From: Ignavibacteria bacterium
GTDB lineage: Bacteria; Bacteroidota; Ignavibacteria; Tepidaquicellales; OLB5
DNA length: 19,442 nucleotides
Assembly: GCA_027492415.1 (NCBI GenBank)
Contig: JAPUEV010000202.1
Location: 1 to 19,442 of the forward strand
Direction: 5' to 3'
Shown: positions 7,408-16,179 of the stretch, piece by piece
Layout of the letters: each line of letters starts with the position of its first letter
Position numbering within the stretch: the first letter of the stretch is position 1
Program-made: the position numbers and the translations under genes
Notes under the pieces: model-generated
Told to the model about the DNA's origin: nothing
The model's input: only the letters and a program-made list of their open reading frames with translations
Database searches by the model: none

Positions 7408-7432
7408 TTTATTGGATGTTTGATAAAGATAG

Positions 7433-7452
7433 CTATAATAGTGTAATTATAG
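7433..7452. repeat. Inverted repeat between the two propeller genes
   Basis: CTATAAT (7433-7439) and ATTATAG (7446-7452) form a 7-bp AT-only stem in the 61-base gap. There is no T-run in the correct place for a minus-strand terminator. It could be an operator or chance in AT-rich DNA. Confidence 0.3.
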
Positions 7453-7468
7453 TATTAAAAAAATAAGC

Positions 7469-9115
7469 TTACTTCAAAAGCATAATTTTAATTGATTTAC
7501 GGGTATCCCCCTCGCTTAAAACACAAAAATAAACACCGCTGGCAAAACTGCTGCCGTCAAAATCAGATTCATATTCCCCCGGGTACAGTTCGCGGTCTAC
7601 AAGCACGGCAACTTCTTTTCCTGAAACGTTAAATACTGATAAATTAATTTTTGTCTTTTCATCTTTGTCATTTAACTTTACATCAAATCTTATTTTTGTC
7701 ACGGGGTTAAAGGGATTTGGATAATTCTGATACAGTCTGAATTCTGCAGGTATTTCATTTGATACAGGCAAAATACCAATAGGCTCGCTGTATTTAATTG
7801 TAGCTATATCATAATCGCTTGTGCTGTCAAAGCTTATTCCCGTAACATAAATACTTCCGCTGTTATCACAAATTGTAGTATAAATAAAATCTTCTGAGTA
7901 TTCTATCCTGCTGTATTCTTCAAGCCACTTGAGGTCACCTGCAGGTCCGTATTTCAGCAATCCGTATTGCTGATGGAAATCATGTTTATCAGTAGTTCCT
8001 CCAACAAAAACATTCCCTCTTTTATCAACATCAATTGATGTTCCGTAATCAAATCCCCTGCCTGTGCCGTTATATCTTCTTTCCCAAACCAGAAATGCGG
8101 TAGGGTCTATCTTCATTGTAAAAATATCTTCGCTGCCCAGTGTATCCGCATTCCGTGAGCTTCCCGTCACAAAAATATTATTTGCCGTATCTGTTGTTAT
8201 AGCATAAGGGATATCCTGGTTATTGCCTGTTCCGTTGTAAAAATACTGCATTATTAATACGCTGTTGGTATCATAACGGTAAATACCGTAGTCAAGTCCC
8301 CCCGGGCTGCTGTTTACAGCAGCGGCAACAACAAGCTTATTATCACTTGAAACCAGCATCTGTACCGGAATATCATTACCGAATGAATTACCGCTGAATG
8401 TATTCTGCCAAACAAGGTTCATTGAGCTGTTGTATTTAAGCATCAGCAGGTCATTTACCCCGCCAACAGCATTTGAAGAAGCAAGAATATAAATTTTACC
8501 TGCATTATCTAAGCAAACAGAAACCGGTGTTTCACTGCTTGATGCGGTTTTATTGAAAAATGCGCTGTCAAGTAGAATTCCGCTTGCTGAATATTTCAAT
8601 AACACAATCGTGTTAGAGCCGTTGGCTCTTCTTGTGTATCCGCAGGTATAAATATTACCGCTGTTATCAATTACCAGGCTCACACCCATACCCTGGTTAT
8701 ATGCAGGAGGTAAAAAAACTTTTGACCACAGAATGCTGCCTGTGCTGTTTATCTTTATTGTTACTATCTTAATGACCAGGCCGGTATCTGCTGTGAAACC
8801 TGTAATATATGAATTCCCTGCATCATCAATGACCGCATTTTTGCATTCATCCACTGAATTACCGTACCCGTTAAAAGATGCCTGCCACAACAGTTCTCCT
8901 GAGGGCGAATATTTTATTGCGGTAATATCTGATAATGATGCAATAGATGATACGTTTCCAAAAACAATTGCATTAGAGCCTGCATCAAGCTTCATTGTTG
9001 CGGCGATATCAAACCTGTTATCGTTTCCGTTAAACCTCTTTACCCACTCCCTGCTGACCTGTGAATGAATACTGAAGGAAAAGAAAAGTATAAATATTAT
9101 TGAAATTCTGCTCAA
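7469..9115 (-). CDS. Secreted SBBP-repeat beta-propeller with T9SS sorting domain
   Basis: The product has 548 residues and starts at TTG 9115 (TTGAGCAG, the same opening as the downstream gene). The signal peptide is ISIIFILFFSFSIHSQ. Residues about 20-440 carry roughly seven repeats of about 50 residues with the core DxxGNxYVTG and a partner strand of the type KYSxSGxLLW. This is the SBBP (beta-propeller) repeat. Clear blades include GNSYITGFT, GNIYTCGYT, NNIFVTGSS, GNVFVGGTT and GSIYVTGIS. Residues about 455-548 form a T9SS type A sorting domain (NYPNPFNPVTKI, ending KIMLLK) with a charged insertion (LNDKDEKTK). It is the first gene leftward from the divergent promoter region at 9116-9269. 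The role is unknown; a binding or scaffold function at the surface is the usual guess. Confidence 0.88.
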   Translation of the reverse strand: MSRISIIFILFFSFSIHSQVSREWVKRFNGNDNRFDIAATMKLDAGSNAIVFGNVSSIASLSDITAIKYSPSGELLWQASFNGYGNSVDECKNAVIDDAGNSYITGFTADTGLVIKIVTIKINSTGSILWSKVFLPPAYNQGMGVSLVIDNSGNIYTCGYTRRANGSNTIVLLKYSASGILLDSAFFNKTASSSETPVSVCLDNAGKIYILASSNAVGGVNDLLMLKYNSSMNLVWQNTFSGNSFGNDIPVQMLVSSDNKLVVAAAVNSSPGGLDYGIYRYDTNSVLIMQYFYNGTGNNQDIPYAITTDTANNIFVTGSSRNADTLGSEDIFTMKIDPTAFLVWERRYNGTGRGFDYGTSIDVDKRGNVFVGGTTDKHDFHQQYGLLKYGPAGDLKWLEEYSRIEYSEDFIYTTICDNSGSIYVTGISFDSTSDYDIATIKYSEPIGILPVSNEIPAEFRLYQNYPNPFNPVTKIRFDVKLNDKDEKTKINLSVFNVSGKEVAVLVDRELYPGEYESDFDGSSFASGVYFCVLSEGDTRKSIKIMLLK

Positions 9116-9240
9116 ATTTTTAAATAATTTAATTAAAATTACTTATTTTTATGATATTATGAAATGGCATACATCACATTTACAGTTAACTGCTGTATCT
9201 AAAAATAATACATTTTTGCTATGTCATATTAGTATTTCTC

Positions 9241-9265
9241 TTAGTATCTTAAAATACTAAAGGAG
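9241..9265 (+). promoter_or_regulatory. Perfect inverted repeat abutting a strong ribosome binding site
   Basis: TTAGTAT (9241-9247) and ATACTAA (9254-9260) form a 7-bp perfect stem with a 6-base loop. AAGGAG (9260-9265) overlaps the stem by one base and lies 4 bases before ATG 9270. A direct copy of TTAGTAT is at 9228-9234. The site could be an operator or an mRNA hairpin that affects ribosome access to the peptidase gene; neither is proved. Confidence 0.5.
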
Positions 9266-9269
9266 ACAT

Positions 9270-11660
9270 ATGAAAAAATTAATTCCCGTTTTTCTTTGTA
9301 TATTTCTTGCTTTTACCGGATTATACTCCCAAACAACAAATATAACTGATAAAGAAAGCATGAACTGCTTTCCGGGTGGTATTAAAAATTTTATACCCGG
9401 TTTTAATGAAATAAATTCTTTTAAAAATTCATCCTCATATACCAATAGCTCCTCTTCATTTATAGGCAGCATGGTACACAAAACCCCTGTTCAGGGTCAG
9501 TTCCTCAGGATACTTATCATATATGTCAGGTTCCCTGATGATAATCTCTCAGGCAGCGATATGAACGGTTACGCTGTTTGGCCAAACCCCGGCATGCCAA
9601 GACCGGTAAACCCGTATACTGCTGACCATACTTTTATTGATTCCTCGGAAGGCAGCCCTGATGTGAATTTTATGGATAGATACAGGCCGTATACAATTTC
9701 TGATTATTTCTGTGAAATGTCAATGGGGCAGTTTGATGTTATTGGTGAAGAGTATTCTGTAATGCTGCCTCATACTTCAACTGATTACCGGGAAATGGGA
9801 TATGACTGTTCACAGATAAACGAAGAAGCCATCAGGCTTGCGCATGACCAGAATAATATAGATTTCAGGCGCTACAACAACTGGACCTACAATGTAGATG
9901 GCTGGACCTGGCTGCCTGCAGCAGGCGATAAAATGGTTGATATGATAGTTATGGAATACAGGAAAGCGCCCGGATACCCTGAAAATAACTGGTTCATTAA
10001 TATTAATGTACCGGCATCGGGTATTTCAAATCTTGGAACGATGAATGAAATAAAAATGGATAGCACTATAGTCACAAGCGGCAGCGGCGTAACATGCCTG
10101 AGTGTTTTGCAGAATTATTCCAAAATGACGCAGATAATGCTGCACGAAATGAGCCATAAATATTTTTACAGTCATTATGATATTGGCTTGATGACAGGTG
10201 TAGAGCACTCAAGCTTTAATTATTCACCGTATGAAAGAACAACACTGGAATACGTAACACCGGTTTCTATCCCGTACCCTTACACAGAAAAAAGCCGGGA
10301 TTTTGTTTTAGGCGATTACATTTCTACAGGTGACCTGGTTGAGCTGAACCTGCCGTTTGACGGTGAAAAATATTATATAGCCAATCACCAGAAAAAATCG
10401 TTATATGACGGTATATCAAGAGGCGGGAAGAATTGCTGGAATATAAATGCGGTACAGCAGGACCCGTACTGCCCGGACGGCAAAGGCTTATATATATATC
10501 ACCAATTACCGCTAACATCCCGCTGCAGTGAAGGTAAGGATGTAGTGCTTGTGCAGGCTGACGGCAAATTCAACTGGTATATTGATAGAATGGTACCTTA
10601 TTTTATCCCCGGGTATGATTTTACTATTCCGCTTTTTGAAAGGCTTGACGGTAACTTTATGGGTAAATCTGAATTTCACCAGGTTATAGATTCCGTTTTA
10701 ACCAATATGCAGGAAGTGAATGATAACCCGTGTTCAGAAAATCCAAATGACTATTTTGTAACTTATGACTGGCTTGGAGACGGCAAAGATGCGTATAATA
10801 TCGGCTATGATGAGATCCTAAGTCCGTACAGTAACCCAAGGACAGTTTCATGCAGCGGGTTGCCGCTTGGAATAAGCATAAAGCTTCTTGACCAGGATAC
10901 TGTTACAGGAAGCATAAGGATCCGTATCTATTATAATGATAACCTGGCTTTAAGCGAGCTGCCGCCCGCCAAACCAAAAAATCTGAAAATTTTTAAAAAT
11001 ATTTTTGAGCCCGGTACCGGAAGATTTTACCCTGAATTAACCTGGGATAAAAATATTGAACCTGATTTCACCGGGTCTTCTTTTGATCACGGTCATTATA
11101 ATATCTACCGTGGAGTTTTAACCGTTTGCAATCCTGATACAGCGGAGCCCGAATTCAGCTTAATAAGCACTGTTTCATCAGATTCATCAGGATTTATAGA
11201 TACAGGAATGCCGCTTTATCCCAAAGGAGGAGGTTCTGTTCTTTGTGATAATTTATACAGGAACATATTTTATAAGATCGAAGCAGTTGATTTAACTGCC
11301 ATGAGCTCCTTAAGATCAGATGCCGCATCGATAGGCGGCTACATTCAGCAATGTAATGATTCAGTTTTAACGGGAATTTCTCATAACCAGCTGCCGGTCA
11401 GATTTTCAGTGTTCAACTATCCAAACCCGTTTAACCCTGTTACTAAAATAAGCTATTCGCTTCCGCAGCCTGTATTTGTCACAATAAAGATCTATAATAT
11501 ACTTGGCGAAGAAATTGCCGTACCGGTAAAAAATGAATTCAAGCCGGCAGGTTTCTATAACGTTCTTTTTAACGGAACAGATCTTCCTTCAGGAATATAT
11601 TTCTATCACATTGAAGCAGGCAAATATAATGAATCGCGGAAAATGGTGCTAATAAAATAA
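9270..11660 (+). CDS. Secreted M6-like metallopeptidase with T9SS sorting domain
   Basis: The product has 796 residues. The start has the best ribosome site in the window (AAGGAG, 4-base gap). Residues 1-20 are a signal peptide (IPVFLCIFLAFTGLYS). Residues about 75-400 resemble the M6 (immune inhibitor A-like) peptidase domain: an early strand RILIIYVRFPD, a SDYFCEMSMGQF segment, and the zinc site HEMSHKYFYSH (H292, E293, H296, H302) followed by LMTG, a possible Met-turn. Glycine normally stands at the eighth position of HExxHxxGxxH; here it is Phe. Residues about 590-700 look like a fibronectin III-type domain (PAKPKNLKIF, PELTWDKN, YNIYRG). Residues about 714-796 are a T9SS type A sorting domain (NYPNPFNPVTKI, ending RKMVLIK). 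Likely an extracellular protease. It is divergent from the propeller genes and convergent with the next gene. Confidence 0.88.
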   Translation: MKKLIPVFLCIFLAFTGLYSQTTNITDKESMNCFPGGIKNFIPGFNEINSFKNSSSYTNSSSSFIGSMVHKTPVQGQFLRILIIYVRFPDDNLSGSDMNGYAVWPNPGMPRPVNPYTADHTFIDSSEGSPDVNFMDRYRPYTISDYFCEMSMGQFDVIGEEYSVMLPHTSTDYREMGYDCSQINEEAIRLAHDQNNIDFRRYNNWTYNVDGWTWLPAAGDKMVDMIVMEYRKAPGYPENNWFININVPASGISNLGTMNEIKMDSTIVTSGSGVTCLSVLQNYSKMTQIMLHEMSHKYFYSHYDIGLMTGVEHSSFNYSPYERTTLEYVTPVSIPYPYTEKSRDFVLGDYISTGDLVELNLPFDGEKYYIANHQKKSLYDGISRGGKNCWNINAVQQDPYCPDGKGLYIYHQLPLTSRCSEGKDVVLVQADGKFNWYIDRMVPYFIPGYDFTIPLFERLDGNFMGKSEFHQVIDSVLTNMQEVNDNPCSENPNDYFVTYDWLGDGKDAYNIGYDEILSPYSNPRTVSCSGLPLGISIKLLDQDTVTGSIRIRIYYNDNLALSELPPAKPKNLKIFKNIFEPGTGRFYPELTWDKNIEPDFTGSSFDHGHYNIYRGVLTVCNPDTAEPEFSLISTVSSDSSGFIDTGMPLYPKGGGSVLCDNLYRNIFYKIEAVDLTAMSSLRSDAASIGGYIQQCNDSVLTGISHNQLPVRFSVFNYPNPFNPVTKISYSLPQPVFVTIKIYNILGEEIAVPVKNEFKPAGFYNVLFNGTDLPSGIYFYHIEAGKYNESRKMVLIK

Positions 11661-11685
11661 ATTTCAGCTTACCGCAAATAAAAAA

Positions 11686-11713
11686 GGCGTTCAAATACTG
11701 AACGCCTTTTTTT
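11686..11713. terminator. Bidirectional terminator between convergent genes
   Basis: GGCGTTCA (11686-11693) and TGAACGCC (11699-11706) form an 8-bp perfect stem with loop AATAC. It has a run of six A before and seven T after, so it can stop transcripts from both the peptidase gene and the convergent gene ending at 11737. Confidence 0.92.
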
Positions 11714-11736
11714 ATAACTTATATTTTATGTGACCG

Positions 11737-13584
11737 TTATTTTACCAGTATCATTCGTTTAACGCTGCTGAAATCACCTGCATCTATCCTGTAGAAATAT
11801 ACACCTGATGCGTAATTGGATGCATTAAAGTCTGCTTCATAGTAACCTGCATTAAGATCACCGTTATAAAGCATTGCTACTTCATTTCCGATCACATCAT
11901 ACACCCTGACCTTAACAATAGATTGTTTCGGAATATCGAATTTAATCTTTGTTACAGGGTTGAACGGGTTCGGGAAGTTCTGGTGCAGCTGGTAAACCTG
12001 CGGTACACCTGTGTTCAGGTTCTGAATGCCGAACGGCAATACTGTATCATACACTGCGCCTTCAACTATGATATTATTAACATGAGCAATTGTTGGACTG
12101 GGATTTGTGCCTGTATACGAGCCGTTACCTGTACCGTTCCATCCCTGGAAGTAATATGTTTTGCCGTTATACACTAAAGAAAGCGGTGAAACTGAAAAGC
12201 TTGCCGAAGCGGTAGAATCATAGAACAGGTTTCCGCCTGTTATGGTAACAGGTATTCCGCTTGGAGATGCGTTTGCTATAAGCTTATACTGTGTTTTATA
12301 GTTTACAGTATAATTTGATGTAACTGTTCCTGTTGTTATGCTGTGTGATGAATCACCTGCATCGCTCCAGCTCTGGAAAACATACCTTGTTGACCCGAAT
12401 GTTTGCGGTGAAATTGCTGAAACTGAGTGCGGGGATGAAAGATCCCAGTTGAACACTGCCATATTTGTATAATTTGTACCGTCAACTGCAAACTGTAATG
12501 TTGGCCTGTTTGCATTAACTATAATGAAATTCTTTCCTACAAGGTATGTAACAGATGTCTTGTGTACCTTGCCTGAAGCACTTGTTCCTGTAACTATGAT
12601 CCTGTATGTACCTGTGGGAACAGATGCGCTTGAATTTACCTGTACATCAAAGTTTGCAGGGAATGTGCTTACAGTATTTCCGCCCGGGAATGAAACTGTT
12701 ATACCTGCATTCGGGGGATCTACTTCTGAAGTTAAAGTAACCGGTGAATTGAATCCTGCGGTTGTTACAGGTATCTGGAACTGGTATGTTGCTGACTGGC
12801 TCTGACCCTGCTGAACTGCTTTGTACGGACTGTTTGGTATTAAAGTAAAATTATTTGTTTTCTTGCCCGCATTTAAAATTTCCTGTCCCTGCTGAACAAA
12901 TACTATAGGCATTAACTGTGCAGCATTCCAAACCGGGTCTTTATAGAATGTTCTGTTTATTGTTACGGTCTGGCCGGGATATAATGTTGCGCTTACACCT
13001 GCTCCGCCATTGTTCATTCTTCTCATTACATCATAAAAATCAGTTTCCCCGTTTGTTCCCGGAGGTGATGTGAAATGGTTATGTCTTTCCTGCATCGAAA
13101 AATGAATGCTTACAACAGGGTTTGTTAAGAATACTTCAGTGTAAATTCTTGCTGTTACCCTTATACTGTCACCAAAAGTGCTGTCAGTTAAAATGACTGT
13201 TATCGGGCTTAATATTCCTGTGCGTGAATTAAAATAGCCTGTTAAGCCGCCATTTGTATACGGTGACTGAATGTTGATAATGCCATCCATTTGAGCCTGG
13301 GGAATTGCATTAATTCCGTAAAAAGTTCTCCTGGCATTATTATCGGTAGGATTGTAAAGATAATATCCGTCATTTCCCGGTGCTGGCCAGTTCATATGGT
13401 AAGCGATTCCTACAATTTTATCCTCATTAACACCGTTAATAAAAGCTTCCATTGTTGGATTGTTTGATGCGCAGGGTCCGCAAGTCCAGCTTGTGAATCT
13501 CTCAATTATTACCATCCTGTCGCCAGCATAAAAAGTATTTGCAGCCATCAGAATGAAAACAAAAAAAGTAAATAACTTTTTCAT
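11737..13584 (-). CDS. Secreted thioredoxin-like protein 4 with Ig-like and InlB-like repeats and T9SS sorting domain
   Basis: The product has 615 residues, nearly twice the size of its three relatives at 2653-6010. A signal peptide (1-20, LFTFFVFILMAANTFYA) is followed by an Omp28/thioredoxin-like domain to about residue 245, with the classical thioredoxin motif CGPC (C35, C38) in FTSWTCGPC, an AYHMNWPAPG strand, and a probable cis-proline in NAIPQ. Residues about 250-350 look like an Ig-like domain. Residues about 355-510 hold two repeats resembling the divergent InlB B-repeat (YVFQSWSDAG and YYFQGWNGTG, each followed by a YxVxYxxQY or equivalent strand). The last 86 residues are a T9SS type A sorting domain (NFPNPFNPVTKI, ending KRMILVK). 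Likely surface-exposed, possibly thiol-disulfide active; the added repeats suggest adhesion or spacing. No clear ribosome site precedes ATG 13584. Confidence 0.9.
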   Translation of the reverse strand: MKKLFTFFVFILMAANTFYAGDRMVIIERFTSWTCGPCASNNPTMEAFINGVNEDKIVGIAYHMNWPAPGNDGYYLYNPTDNNARRTFYGINAIPQAQMDGIINIQSPYTNGGLTGYFNSRTGILSPITVILTDSTFGDSIRVTARIYTEVFLTNPVVSIHFSMQERHNHFTSPPGTNGETDFYDVMRRMNNGGAGVSATLYPGQTVTINRTFYKDPVWNAAQLMPIVFVQQGQEILNAGKKTNNFTLIPNSPYKAVQQGQSQSATYQFQIPVTTAGFNSPVTLTSEVDPPNAGITVSFPGGNTVSTFPANFDVQVNSSASVPTGTYRIIVTGTSASGKVHKTSVTYLVGKNFIIVNANRPTLQFAVDGTNYTNMAVFNWDLSSPHSVSAISPQTFGSTRYVFQSWSDAGDSSHSITTGTVTSNYTVNYKTQYKLIANASPSGIPVTITGGNLFYDSTASASFSVSPLSLVYNGKTYYFQGWNGTGNGSYTGTNPSPTIAHVNNIIVEGAVYDTVLPFGIQNLNTGVPQVYQLHQNFPNPFNPVTKIKFDIPKQSIVKVRVYDVIGNEVAMLYNGDLNAGYYEADFNASNYASGVYFYRIDAGDFSSVKRMILVK

Positions 13585-13775
13585 TGCTATAGTTAATTTA
13601 ATTAGAAATTTTATGTATATTCATTAAAAATAAACATACATTTATATTTATTCAAGTTAGTTGAATAGCTGTTTTTAACTATTTTCACTAATTTCCAATA
13701 AAAGGGTTGATTTTGCATAAATATCCTTATAAAATTGTGGAATTTATAAAAAAAACCTGTTAAAAAACTCGAAAA

Positions 13776-14156
13776 ATGAAGAAAAAACTAAGTCTAAGGA
13801 AGATAAAAACAACACAGAGCAAAAAAGATGATAAGGTAATGGTTACAAAATTTTCAGTCTCACCTGTTAAGGTTAAAAAAGGTGAAAAAGTTACAGTCAA
13901 AATGACAATTAAGAATGTTTCAGAAAAAGTATTAAAAGGCATACCCTGGCAGATAGTTAAGAACAAAAAAATTATAGGTTACGGAGTAAGGAACGATGTA
14001 GCCGCTGGTGATTCTTTTACAGTATCGCTTTCATGGACTGCAGCCAAAGGTGATCATTTTATTTATGGTGATGCTGATCCAAAAAACACTTTAAAAGAAC
14101 CAAAGATAAAACAATTCAATAACCTGCCGCAGGGTGCGGATATTAAAGTTAAATAA
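13776..14156 (+). CDS. Small basic CARDB-like protein
   Basis: The product has 126 residues. Residues about 22-115 read as a single beta-sandwich of the CARDB type: FSVSPVKVKKGEKVTVKMTIKN, then VSEKVLKGIPWQI, GYGVRNDVAAGDSFTVSLSW and HFIYGDADPKNTL. The spacing of the KKGEKVTV and AAGDSFTV strands is typical. CARDB domains usually occur in extracellular adhesion proteins, but here the N-terminus (MKKKLSLRKIKTTQSKK) is strongly basic without a hydrophobic core, so no signal peptide is visible and cytoplasmic location is possible. It ends 36 bases before the ion-channel gene on the same strand, suggesting co-transcription. It opens divergently from the gene at 11737-13584, across a 191-base AT-rich region. 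No ribosome site is obvious. Function unknown. Confidence 0.78.
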   Translation: MKKKLSLRKIKTTQSKKDDKVMVTKFSVSPVKVKKGEKVTVKMTIKNVSEKVLKGIPWQIVKNKKIIGYGVRNDVAAGDSFTVSLSWTAAKGDHFIYGDADPKNTLKEPKIKQFNNLPQGADIKVK

Positions 14157-14192
14157 TAAATAATTATTACATTCTAATCAGTAAATACAATT

Positions 14193-16097
14193 ATGAGCAC
14201 AAATAATATTTCTTTGAGACAGAAATTACGTTACCGTTTTGATAACCTGATGGCAAGGGGTCCGATTGCATTGATAGGCTGGCTTGGTATTTTATCTTTA
14301 GTATTGGTTGTTGCGGCAGCTTTAATATTAACAGTTACAGGTTTTACACAGGATGACGGTGAAACCATGAATTTTATAGAAGCATCCTGGAAAAGTCTTA
14401 TGCGTACCCTGGACCCGGGAACAATGGGCGGCGATACCGGCTGGGGATTCAGAATAGTTATGCTGTGCGTAACACTTGGCGGTATTTTTATCGTTTCAAC
14501 GCTTATCGGTGTGCTTGCTTCAGGTATATCCAATAAGCTTGATGAGCTTCGTAAAGGACATTCATTTGTAGTTGAAAAAGGTCATACCCTGATACTTGGC
14601 TGGTCTGAAAAAATATTCCCAATAATATCTGAACTGCTTATTGCCAACGAGAACCAGAAGAGTCCTGTAATTGTGATCCTGGGCAGCCAGGATAAAGTGG
14701 CAATGGAAGATGAAATTAAGGCAAGAATTCCCGATACTAAAAATACCCGCATAATCTGCAGAAGCGGAAGTACGATAGACCTGAACGATCTTGATATTGT
14801 GAACCCGCATGACTCGCGCTCTATAATAATACTTGCGCAGGAAGGCCATGACCCGGATATAAGCGTTATTAAAACAATTCTCGCATTAACAAATAACCCC
14901 AACCGCAGAAAAGAACCTTATCATATAGTTGCTGAAATTAGCGACCATAAGAACAAGGAAGTTGCCGAAATGATAGCTTCCGGAGAAGTTACGCTTGTTC
15001 ACACAGAAGACCTGATCTCAAGGGTTATTGCCCAGTCATGCAGGCAGTCAGGCTTAAGCGTTGTGTACACCGAGCTTCTTGATTTTGACGGAGATGAAAT
15101 ATATTTCCAGGAAGAGCCCGGCTTGAACGGGAAAAGCTTCAAGGATGCTGTTATGAGTTATGAGGATTCAACAATAATTGGTATACGCAAAAAGGATGGC
15201 TTGATAACTATTAATCCGCCAATGGGTACTGTTTTTGAAAGCGGCGATAAAGTTGTAGCAATTTCCAAAGATGATGATACTATTAAGCTGAACGGCAGCG
15301 GGAGTCCGGATATTAATTCAGCAGCAATATCAACCGGCAAACCCGGTAAAGCTGAAATTGAGCACACATTAATTTTAGGATGGAACTGTAAAGCATGTAA
15401 TATTTCAAGAGAGCTGGATAATTATCTCCCTGAAGGCTCAACATTAACCATAGTAGCAGAAGGTGATAATGTAGAGAACCAGATAAATGAGCTGAGAACA
15501 ACATTAACAAAACAGGCAATTGATTATATACCGGGTAATATAAGCGACCGTGCAATGCTTGATTCATTAAAGCTTGAAAGGTTCAATCATATTATACTGC
15601 TTTGTTACTCTGATACAATGCCTGAGCAGGAAGCGGATTCAAAATCACTCATCACACTGCTCCATTTACGCAACATTGAAGAAAAAACAGGTCACGATTT
15701 TACTATAGTAAGCGAAATGATGGATATCCGTAATAAAGAGCTTGCTGAAGTTACCGAAGCAGATGATTTCATTATCAGCAATAAGCTTATCAGCTTAATG
15801 CTTTCGCAGCTTTCTGAGAACAAAGAGCTTAAAGCTGTTTTCGATGATCTATTTGATGCTGACGGCTCTGAAATTTATGTTAAGCCCGCAGTTGATTATG
15901 TTAATGCAGGCACTGCAGTAAATTTCTATACTTTGTGTGAGTCAGCTGCCCGCAAAGGTGAAATCGCTATCGGCTACAGGCTGAATGAATTTTCACATAA
16001 TGTAAATAGAGCTTATGGCGTTGCTGTAAACCCAAAGAAATCTGATATGGTAACATTTACTGACAAAGATAAGCTTATCGTTATTGCAGAAGATTAA
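14193..16097 (+). CDS. CASTOR/POLLUX-type ion channel with two NAD-binding (RCK-like) domains
   Basis: The product has 634 residues. A membrane helix at about 25-49 (IALIGWLGILSLVLVVAAALI), a pore region at about 63-80 (EASWKSLMRTLDPGTMGG) and a second helix at about 86-108 form a two-helix pore module. The RTLDPGTMGGDTG stretch and the following VVEKGHTLILGWSEK are hallmarks of the CASTOR/POLLUX (DMI1) family, known in plants as nuclear-envelope cation channels and present in many bacteria without assigned function. Two RCK-like cytoplasmic domains follow, the first from about 129 (HTLILGWSEK) and the second from about 390 (HTLILGWNCK). By family, it is an inner-membrane cation channel gated by cytoplasmic ligand; the ion and ligand are not visible here. 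It lies 36 bases after the CARDB-like gene. No Shine-Dalgarno site or clear terminator is seen. Confidence 0.9.
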   Translation: MSTNNISLRQKLRYRFDNLMARGPIALIGWLGILSLVLVVAAALILTVTGFTQDDGETMNFIEASWKSLMRTLDPGTMGGDTGWGFRIVMLCVTLGGIFIVSTLIGVLASGISNKLDELRKGHSFVVEKGHTLILGWSEKIFPIISELLIANENQKSPVIVILGSQDKVAMEDEIKARIPDTKNTRIICRSGSTIDLNDLDIVNPHDSRSIIILAQEGHDPDISVIKTILALTNNPNRRKEPYHIVAEISDHKNKEVAEMIASGEVTLVHTEDLISRVIAQSCRQSGLSVVYTELLDFDGDEIYFQEEPGLNGKSFKDAVMSYEDSTIIGIRKKDGLITINPPMGTVFESGDKVVAISKDDDTIKLNGSGSPDINSAAISTGKPGKAEIEHTLILGWNCKACNISRELDNYLPEGSTLTIVAEGDNVENQINELRTTLTKQAIDYIPGNISDRAMLDSLKLERFNHIILLCYSDTMPEQEADSKSLITLLHLRNIEEKTGHDFTIVSEMMDIRNKELAEVTEADDFIISNKLISLMLSQLSENKELKAVFDDLFDADGSEIYVKPAVDYVNAGTAVNFYTLCESAARKGEIAIGYRLNEFSHNVNRAYGVAVNPKKSDMVTFTDKDKLIVIAED

Positions 16098-16179
16098 AAA
16101 AATTAAATTTGCTGATGCTTTTTGATAGTTAATTTCTCCCTGCGTAATTATTAATTAATATTTATTGATTCCGATAACT

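Noticed and set aside
13585..13775. Inverted repeats (ATGTAT/ATACAT and AATAG/CTATT) in the divergent gap
   Set aside because: Stems of five to six A/T-rich bases are expected by chance in such AT-rich sequence.
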